From NCBI GenBank assembly GCA_017456465.1, contig JAFTJJ010000089.1, positions 1 through 12,067 of the forward strand: a stretch of DNA of 12,067 nucleotides, given 5' to 3'. The notes under the pieces were generated by a model. The model was given only the letters and a program-made list of their open reading frames with translations. It was not told where the DNA came from and did not search any database. The stretch's first letter is position 1; each line of letters starts with the position of its first letter. Made by a program: the position numbers and the translations under genes. Shown one piece after another: positions 7,269 to 12,067 of this stretch. This DNA is from Clostridia bacterium (GTDB taxonomy: Bacteria; Bacillota; Clostridia; Christensenellales; UBA1242).

Positions 7269-8180
7269 TTAAGGTAATTTTGAAAGTAATTTGAAGTAAT
7301 GTTTTTTGAATTTTTTAATGTCAACATCAGTTACAACATTCATGTTTGGTGTATTTTCAAAATCAAATAAACACACACCAGTTCCGATGTTGTCAAAATA
7401 CTTAACAAAACCATGAACTGGTTGAATATGGAAAATTTCTGGACAATCAATGGAAAAAATTGTGGCCGAATCACAGGTTGCAACGCCAAATTTTAATGCA
7501 CGGTGTTTGTAATTTCTATATATTTTTTCAAGAACCTCACCTGTGTGATTTGTTGTCTTGGTTTTAAAAATATCAAAGTAATCCAAGAAAGCTTTTCTTC
7601 CAATTTCTGTTGGAACCATGAGAATGTCAATTCCACTTTTGAAAATTATTTCTGCAGATTCAGGATCGCTTGCAACATTGTATTCACTGTAAGGCTTTTG
7701 AGTGTCAAGTCTTTCTTCAATTGATCCACCCATAAAAATAATTTTTTTCAGTTTGTTTTTGATTTCTGGAAATTTCGTAATTGTGCTTGCAAGAGTTGTT
7801 GATGGCCCAAGATTAATGAAATGCAAATTTTCTGTTTCTTGTGCGATTCTAAAGATTTCATTTTCGGCAGGGCGCATTGAAAATTTCCTGTTGCCAGTTT
7901 CAAGAATGACACCACTGAGCCCATTTGTTCCATGTGCATTGTGAATTTGTGTTTGTCGTTTTTCTGATGGTAATGTCCCCAAAATGACAGGGATTTGTGG
8001 CGCTGAAGCAAGTTCGAGCACACCAATAGTGTTGTTTTCAAAGTGTTCAAGAGACGCGTTGCCATGTCCACACACGATGAGTTTTATTTCGAGGTTTTTG
8101 CTTGCAAGAGACATGAGGATTGCAACAGCATCATCAACGCCGGTGTCAACAGATAAAATAACAGGAATTTTCTTTTTCAT
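7269..8180 (-). CDS. Inosine-uridine preferring nucleoside hydrolase family protein (variant active site)
   Basis: 303 residues, the usual length for this family, which cleaves the N-glycosidic bond of ribonucleosides with a bound calcium ion. Family landmarks are in order: SVDTGVDDA at residues 10-18 (canonical DTDPGxDDA), HGTNGL at 83-88, NLGPSTTLA at 123-131, FMGGS at 149-153, EYNVASDPESA at 166-176, and CDSATIF at 236-242 (canonical HDPLAV). The calcium ligands Asp12, Asp17 and Asp237 remain, but the first Asp of the motif is Ser10 and the His before Asp237 is Cys. Activity or substrate may therefore differ from classical members. The ATG at 8180 is chosen because it starts just before the first beta strand as in relatives; a 27-residue upstream extension is possible but AT-rich and unlike the family. 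No ribosome binding site is visible. First gene of an operon with the DAC-like gene. Confidence 0.88.
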   Translation of the reverse strand: MKKKIPVILSVDTGVDDAVAILMSLASKNLEIKLIVCGHGNASLEHFENNTIGVLELASAPQIPVILGTLPSEKRQTQIHNAHGTNGLSGVILETGNRKFSMRPAENEIFRIAQETENLHFINLGPSTTLASTITKFPEIKNKLKKIIFMGGSIEERLDTQKPYSEYNVASDPESAEIIFKSGIDILMVPTEIGRKAFLDYFDIFKTKTTNHTGEVLEKIYRNYKHRALKFGVATCDSATIFSIDCPEIFHIQPVHGFVKYFDNIGTGVCLFDFENTPNMNVVTDVDIKKFKKHYFKLLSKLP

Positions 8181-8265
8181 ACAATTATAATAACACGAAA
8201 TATAATAAATTGTATATATTTTTTTGATAAAATATTTCAAATTTTTGCAAAATTTAGACAAAAGA

Positions 8266-8295
8266 TTGCTAGAATGTTCAATATTTGTATATAAT
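8266..8295 (+). promoter_or_regulatory. Promoter of the [FeFe] hydrogenase gene
   Basis: TTGCTA (8266-8271) is followed after 18 bases by a perfect TATAAT (8290-8295). Transcription would begin near 8302, leaving a leader of about 40 bases before the ATG at 8342. This also rules against the upstream TTG at 8285 as a start. Just after the -10 there is a single TTGTTAA (8295-8301), resembling half of a Rex operator, but the second half is not convincing. Confidence 0.65.
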
Positions 8296-8341
8296 TGTTA
8301 ATAATAAGTTCAGAAAATTGAAGAAGTGGAGATTTTTAATA

Positions 8342-9634
8342 ATGAAGAGAAAAGTTTGTAAAAGTCATTTGTGTGAAAGTTGTATGCATCTTTTTGAAGA
8401 GCAAGGCAAGCAATTTCAAAGTTGTGATTTTGATTGTTTATCTTCAACCAATGATGAAGATATTGAGCTTGTTTGCTCAAGTTGTGGAACATATATTGGG
8501 ATGTGTGATGAAGTAAAAAACTTGAAAAGAACGCAAGCAACTTTAGTTAAAAGTGCTCTTCAAAATCCCAAAGTAACGGTTGTTGGTTATACGGCACCAT
8601 CAGTGAGGGCTTCAATTTCTGAAATGTTTGGTGAAGGTGAGGTTGAAGATGCCCAAGGGAAAGTTGTTGCAGCATTGAGACTGCTTGGATTTGATGTTGT
8701 TTTTGACATGAATGTTGCGGCTGATTTTACGGTTGTGGAAGAGGCTCATGAGTTTGTGAAAAGACTTAAAGAGAACAAAAACCTTCCAATGATGACGAGT
8801 TGTTGCCCAGGATGGGTTAATTATGTTACGAAATTTTGGAAAGAATTTATTCCAAACTTGTCAACATGTAAAAGTCCGCAGCAAATGTTTGGGGCTCTTA
8901 TTAATAATTATTTTTCAAAAAGTATTGGGAAAAAATCAACAGATTTGTTTGTTGTTTCAATTGTTCCATGCGTTGCAAAAAAACTTGAAGCAAAGCAGGC
9001 GGGGATTAACAGTAATGTTGGTTTTGATGTGGATGCCGCAATCACAACAACTGAACTTGTTGAGATGATTCAAAAAGCAAAAATTAATTTTGATTTACTT
9101 GAGCCTTCAAACTTTGACACCTTTTTTGGATCTGCCAGTGGTGCAGGCACTATTTTTGGAAACACGGGAGGTGTGATGGAAGCTGTTCTTCGAACAGCAG
9201 GTGATTCGATTGATCAAACCGATGTTGATGCATCAATGTTTGAACTTGTGAGAGGACAAGAAGGCATCAGAAGACGAACAATTAAACTTGGTGGAAGGGA
9301 CATCAACATTGCAGTTGTTTCGGGAATTATGAACGCAAAAGATCTTCTCGAAAACATTCGTTTGGGGAAAGAAAATCTTCACTTCATTGAAGTTATGGCT
9401 TGTCCTGGTGGATGTGTTGGAGGAGGTGGTCAGCCTCGGCATGATGTTGACAAAATCCCAGAATATGTAAAGAAAAGGGCAAAAGTTTTATATGACAGTG
9501 AACTTCAATTAAACACCAAGAAAGCTCATCGAAATCCTGCGGTATTGAAAATTTATGAAGATTATATTGGTGATATTGGTGGTGAGGAATCGATTAATCT
9601 TTTGCATCGCTATTATGATAACTTTGGAGAATGA
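8342..9634 (+). CDS. [FeFe] hydrogenase catalytic-subunit-like protein with atypical Cys-rich N-terminus
   Basis: Reversible H2 oxidation/proton reduction enzyme of anaerobes, or a sensory relative. All three H-cluster motifs are present in 430 residues: TSCCPGW at 152-158, VPCVAKKLEA at 208-217 (usual MPCxxKxxE, here Val for Met), and EVMACPGGCVGGGGQP at 350-365. The four cluster ligands are Cys155, 210, 354 and 358; Cys154 is the usual proton-relay Cys. YTAPSVR, ADFTVVEEAHEF, STCKSPQQMFGA and the C-terminal NPAVLKIYEDYIG/LLHRYY pattern also fit. The N-terminal 55 residues hold eight Cys (6, 11, 14, 28, 32, 45, 48, 55) but no full CxxCxxCxxxCP ferredoxin motif; the nearest is CxxCxxYxxxCD at 45-56. 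GGAG lies ten bases before the ATG. Maturases HydEFG are not in the window. It ends in TGA, 30 bases before the Nudix gene. Confidence 0.92.
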   Translation: MKRKVCKSHLCESCMHLFEEQGKQFQSCDFDCLSSTNDEDIELVCSSCGTYIGMCDEVKNLKRTQATLVKSALQNPKVTVVGYTAPSVRASISEMFGEGEVEDAQGKVVAALRLLGFDVVFDMNVAADFTVVEEAHEFVKRLKENKNLPMMTSCCPGWVNYVTKFWKEFIPNLSTCKSPQQMFGALINNYFSKSIGKKSTDLFVVSIVPCVAKKLEAKQAGINSNVGFDVDAAITTTELVEMIQKAKINFDLLEPSNFDTFFGSASGAGTIFGNTGGVMEAVLRTAGDSIDQTDVDASMFELVRGQEGIRRRTIKLGGRDINIAVVSGIMNAKDLLENIRLGKENLHFIEVMACPGGCVGGGGQPRHDVDKIPEYVKKRAKVLYDSELQLNTKKAHRNPAVLKIYEDYIGDIGGEESINLLHRYYDNFGE

Positions 9635-9651
9635 GTAATTGTAATAAAACC

Positions 9652-9657
9652 AAGGAG
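9652..9657 (+). promoter_or_regulatory. Ribosome binding site of the Nudix gene
   Basis: AAGGAG, 7 bases before the ATG at 9665. It shows that the Nudix gene has its own translation start, although it lies in the same frame as the hydrogenase and only a TGA separates the two. Confidence 0.85.
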
Positions 9658-9664
9658 TGCATTA

Positions 9665-10027
9665 ATGAGTGATTATTTTTATACAAAATCAAAAATGTAT
9701 TATGAGAACTATAAGTTAGGTAAGTTAACCCGAAAAGTTGGTAGTGTCATTAAAGATGGCAACAGGTATCTTGTAATTTTGAGAAATGGCAAAAGGCCAG
9801 TGTTTGCTGGTGGCAGTGTTGACGAGGGTGAAACAACAAGAGATGCAATAGTTCGAGAAGTTTTTGAAGAAACTGGTGCAAAGGTTATCAAACTTAAATA
9901 TCTTGCAAGAGAATATTATTCTGTTGATTGGGAATTTGAGGGGATCACGTTTCCAAATAAAAGAGTTGAATATATATATCTTTGTAAAATCGAAAAAGGT
10001 GATTTCAACGTTCAAGGTTTGGAATGA
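9665..10027 (+). CDS. Nudix hydrolase, ended early by an in-frame TGA (120 aa)
   Basis: Nudix enzymes hydrolyse nucleoside diphosphates linked to another moiety. The Nudix box is complete and exact: Gly50, five residues, Glu56, seven residues, then REVFEETGA at 64-72, with the Mg-binding glutamates intact. The preceding strand (YLVILRNGKRPVFAGG) and following strands (YYSVDWEFEG, VEYIYLCKIE) are typical. Translation stops at TGA 10025-10027 after GLE, but the same frame continues for another 39 codons that look like the missing end of the fold. The intact length would be 160 residues, normal for the family; the truncated product loses the last helix. The gene follows the hydrogenase by 30 bases and is probably co-transcribed, though the biochemical link is unclear. 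Substrate unknown. Confidence 0.85.
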   Translation: MSDYFYTKSKMYYENYKLGKLTRKVGSVIKDGNRYLVILRNGKRPVFAGGSVDEGETTRDAIVREVFEETGAKVIKLKYLAREYYSVDWEFEGITFPNKRVEYIYLCKIEKGDFNVQGLE

Positions 10028-10147
10028 GAATTTGATAAAGATACAACACTAAAATGGTGCACAGTAGAAGAGCTCGCAGATTTGGGGTTGTGGGGAAAAA
10101 CACTCGAGCTTGTTAGAAAGATTGAAAGAGAAAATGTTAGAATATAA
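10025..10147 (+). pseudogene. In-frame continuation of the Nudix gene beyond the TGA
   Basis: After the TGA the same frame reads EFDKDTTLKWCTVEELADLG and then LWGKTLELVRKIERENVRI before TAA at 10145-10147. The W-x-x-x-E-E-L pattern followed by an amphipathic helix is what normally closes a Nudix fold, so this is the C-terminal 39 residues cut off by the stop. One base change (TGG to TGA) would explain it; sequencing error or recoding are alternatives. Confidence 0.75.
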
Positions 10148-10181
10148 AAAATACACAATCTTATGTGATTGTGTATTTTTT
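10146..10181. terminator. Bidirectional intrinsic terminator between the Nudix and CvpA-like genes
   Basis: A perfect 15-base inverted repeat (10146-10160 with 10167-10181, core ATACACAATC / GATTGTGTAT) surrounds the loop TTATGT. A and T runs at the ends give a U-tract on both strands. It starts immediately at the distal TAA of the full-length Nudix frame, which supports that stop as the ancestral gene end. Confidence 0.93.
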
Positions 10182-10214
10182 GTTTTATTTATGAATATCT
10201 CGAGAAAAATATGC

Positions 10215-12026
10215 TTAATCAGCGTTTGTTGGAATTGTGATTCCAAAAATCTTTTCAAATGCCGCTGCTGTTTCTTGATCGATTGTTCCAGCTGTTAAGT
10301 TTTCTGCAACTTTTTGTGTAATTGCTGTTTTTGTTTGTTCATCAACTTTGTTTGCTATGTCAAGTTGTTGAATGATGTTTTCCTCGCCTTCAGCTGTGTC
10401 TTCATTGATTTTGTCAACGATGAAATCTTTAATGATTGTTGATTCTGCAATTGCATCAACCAAGGTTTCAACAGGTGTTACGCCATCATCATCTGGTGTT
10501 GTGAGATTGATTTGTCCACTTCCGTTGGTTGTGATTTTTTCTGACAAAGTAAACAATTCTTTTGTTGCTTCAACCTCATTTTTTATGGTTTCAGCATCAG
10601 CTGCAGCAATGTCGTTCATGATTCCAGAAACCATTTCAGCAGTTCCCGCATCAAGTCCAAATGTTTCAGTGAGCTTTTCTTCCGTTAGAACTTCCTCAAC
10701 AAGTGTCTGAACCATGTCATTTGAAACAATGTTCTCAAACAAATCAGTTAAGTTTTCTGTTGAAATGTTTGCAAGACCTTCTTGGATTTCTGTAACAATG
10801 TCTTTTGTTGTGTTCGCAATTTGTGCAATTTTTAAAATTCCAACCAAGCTCTCTTGAACAGTTGTTTTATCAGCATTTTTAAGAAGTTTGAGTTGATTGT
10901 CCAAAACCAAATTCAAATCTTCATCTCCAAGGTCTGGAGCTGCAATTCCAATGAATAATCTGTCGGCGCGGTTTGGCACATTTTCATCTGTCCAAATTGT
11001 TGCGGCTTCATTGACAATTTCACAAACAATGTCACTCAAAAGAGGAGAAGACGATGATGCATCGACAAGCATGATGATTTTATTGATAAAAGAATTGTCT
11101 TCAATATTAAATTCACTTTGTGTGATCAAGTTGATGTAAGGGTAAAGTTTGCTTATTTCAACAGCTTCGGTTGTCAGTTTGTATTCAACTGTCTCGCTTG
11201 AGTTGTTTACTTTGACGGTTGTAAGTTCATCAAAAACCGAATTTGAAAGTTTTACAAGGCCGATTGCGTTTAATGCTTTGAAAACTCCATTTTCTTGAAG
11301 AGCTGTTGAATATTCATTAATTGTTCCAAAAATGTCAACTGATGATTCGTTGTTTTGTTCATTTTCCGAAACGGAGAAAATATGTCCATTGATTGTTGCA
11401 GGAGCTTGTGATTCAGATGATGATTGGCTTGCTTCGATTGCTGTTTCAGATTCTACAATTGCTGCTTTTGCATCTCCAGCTAGATTTATGATTCCAAAAA
11501 CAGGGAGAAGAACAACAAGTGCAACAAACAATCCTTGAACAGCACCGACAATTCCGCCAACAAATCTGTGTTTCTTTTTGTCTGCCATTTTTTTCTTTGG
11601 AAATGCGATTGCACAGATAATCCAATAAATTATCATGCTGAGCATTTTGACAACCAAGAAAAGAAGCAAGAAGAGAACAATGTTTAAGAGAATTTGTGGG
11701 ACAACTTGAATAAACGCTTCAAATGTTGGGCTTGCGTTCATTAGTTCATTGATTTGTTCAATGTTTGACAAAAACTCAGTAATGAATTGTTGCAAGTTTT
11801 GAACAGCAACTCCTTCAACTTCCAAATTCCACGAAGAAATATCAACAGTCAGAAGAGTTTTTGAAATCGCTGGAACAATAAAGAATGTTGCGACAGCCAC
11901 AGCGATCACAATAAAAAATCTTGTGAGTGATTTTGAAAATCCACGCCAAAGGCCATACAAAAATCCAAGAATTAAAAAAATAAAAAATATACAGGTTAAA
12001 GCAGAAGAGAGAGCTGTTGCGTTCAT
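10215..12026 (-). CDS. CvpA-family membrane protein with large C-terminal extracytoplasmic extension
   Basis: The first 185 residues look like the CvpA (colicin V production) family. There are four membrane segments at about 8-26, 35-55, 109-140 and 157-182, the characteristic GFLYGLWRGFSKSLTRFF after the first, and GGIVGAVQGLFVALVVLLPVFG at the last. Basic loops (YGLWRGFSKSLTR and FPKKKMADKKKHRF) put both termini outside by the positive-inside rule. Typical members end soon after the fourth segment; here about 420 more residues follow. They are acidic and Ala/Glu/Thr/Asn-rich, start with a Ser-rich linker (ASQSSSESQAP) and appear mostly helical, with no domain I recognise. The ATG at 12026 is chosen because AGGTGG lies 8 bases upstream; a GTG at 12038 would overlap that site. 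CvpA proteins are linked to envelope homeostasis; the role of the extension is unknown. Confidence 0.8.
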   Translation of the reverse strand: MNATALSSALTCIFFIFLILGFLYGLWRGFSKSLTRFFIVIAVAVATFFIVPAISKTLLTVDISSWNLEVEGVAVQNLQQFITEFLSNIEQINELMNASPTFEAFIQVVPQILLNIVLFLLLFLVVKMLSMIIYWIICAIAFPKKKMADKKKHRFVGGIVGAVQGLFVALVVLLPVFGIINLAGDAKAAIVESETAIEASQSSSESQAPATINGHIFSVSENEQNNESSVDIFGTINEYSTALQENGVFKALNAIGLVKLSNSVFDELTTVKVNNSSETVEYKLTTEAVEISKLYPYINLITQSEFNIEDNSFINKIIMLVDASSSSPLLSDIVCEIVNEAATIWTDENVPNRADRLFIGIAAPDLGDEDLNLVLDNQLKLLKNADKTTVQESLVGILKIAQIANTTKDIVTEIQEGLANISTENLTDLFENIVSNDMVQTLVEEVLTEEKLTETFGLDAGTAEMVSGIMNDIAAADAETIKNEVEATKELFTLSEKITTNGSGQINLTTPDDDGVTPVETLVDAIAESTIIKDFIVDKINEDTAEGEENIIQQLDIANKVDEQTKTAITQKVAENLTAGTIDQETAAAFEKIFGITIPTNAD

Positions 12027-12034
12027 AATTTTTC

Positions 12035-12040
12035 CCACCT
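12035..12040 (-). promoter_or_regulatory. Ribosome binding site fixing the CvpA-like start
   Basis: AGGTGG on the minus strand, 8 bases before the ATG at 12026. The in-frame GTG at 12038 lies inside this site and so is not the start. Confidence 0.7.
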
Positions 12041-12060
12041 TATTTTATTAATATATTATT

Positions 12061-12066
12061 ATTATA
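12061..12066 (-). promoter_or_regulatory. Possible -10 element of the CvpA-like gene
   Basis: TATAAT on the minus strand, 34 bases before the ATG. Any -35 lies beyond the window edge and the region is simply AT-rich, so this is tentative. Confidence 0.35.
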
Positions 12067-12067
12067 C

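Noticed and set aside
8181..8261. N-terminal extension of the nucleoside hydrolase (27 residues)
   Set aside because: The extension is Lys/Tyr/Ile-rich translation of AT-rich intergenic DNA and family members begin just before the DTD-like motif.
8295..8311. TTGTTAA just after the hydrogenase -10, a possible Rex (redox) operator
   Set aside because: Only one half-site matches. The expected mirrored TTAACAA is absent (the sequence reads AAGTTCA), and such AT-rich words are common by chance here.
8285..8341. Upstream TTG start extending the hydrogenase by 19 residues
   Set aside because: The TTG overlaps the spacer before the TATAAT box, so it would lie upstream of the transcript start. GGAG precedes the ATG at 8342.
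9632..10147. Use of genetic code 4 (UGA = Trp)
   Set aside because: Every other gene is open under the standard code with only TGG for Trp, and the TGA at 9632 ends the hydrogenase at a normal C-terminus right before an SD.

Overview
The window looks like a chromosomal stretch from an AT-rich anaerobic bacterium, most likely a low-G+C Bacillota (Firmicutes) lineage; G+C is roughly one third by eye. The evidence is the gene set (FtsH, YchF, UppP/BacA, a CvpA-family membrane protein, a monomeric-type [FeFe] hydrogenase), strong AGGAG-type ribosome binding sites, and short hairpin plus U-tract terminators. No RNA gene, mobile element, CRISPR array or phage gene was seen. All visible Trp codons are TGG and one gene ends in TGA, so the standard bacterial code applies.

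Layout. (1) 1-1932, plus strand: 3' part of ftsH, translationally coupled (TAATG) to a small membrane-anchored protein of unknown function, closed by a two-way terminator. (2) 1953-3050, minus: ychF with its own promoter. (3) 3157-3948, plus: uppP, then a second two-way terminator. (4) 3998-5852, minus: a full-length ABC-exporter-like protein whose ATPase motifs are all degenerate, followed by a previously uncalled 35-codon ORF with a strong ribosome binding site and an internal ten-residue repeat. (5) 5910-8180, minus: an operon of a nucleoside hydrolase family protein and a protein with a divergent diadenylate-cyclase (DisA_N/DAC-like) domain, ended by a terminator. (6) 8342-10147, plus: an [FeFe] hydrogenase with an unusual Cys-rich N-terminus, then a Nudix hydrolase interrupted by an in-frame TGA. 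(7) 10215-12026, minus: a CvpA-family membrane protein with a very large C-terminal extension.

FtsH, UppP and the CvpA-like protein are envelope and quality-control functions. The nucleoside hydrolase, DAC-like protein and Nudix hydrolase all bind or cleave nucleotides or nucleosides, but only the first two are plausibly co-transcribed. The hydrogenase indicates fermentative H2 metabolism or H2 sensing.

The most unusual items are the orphan ABC protein with a motif-dead ATPase domain next to the small Cys/Lys-rich repeat protein, the degenerate DAC-like protein paired with a nucleoside hydrolase, and the TGA-interrupted Nudix gene. None amounts to a proven new system, but the ABC-like/small-ORF pair is the best candidate for something undescribed.
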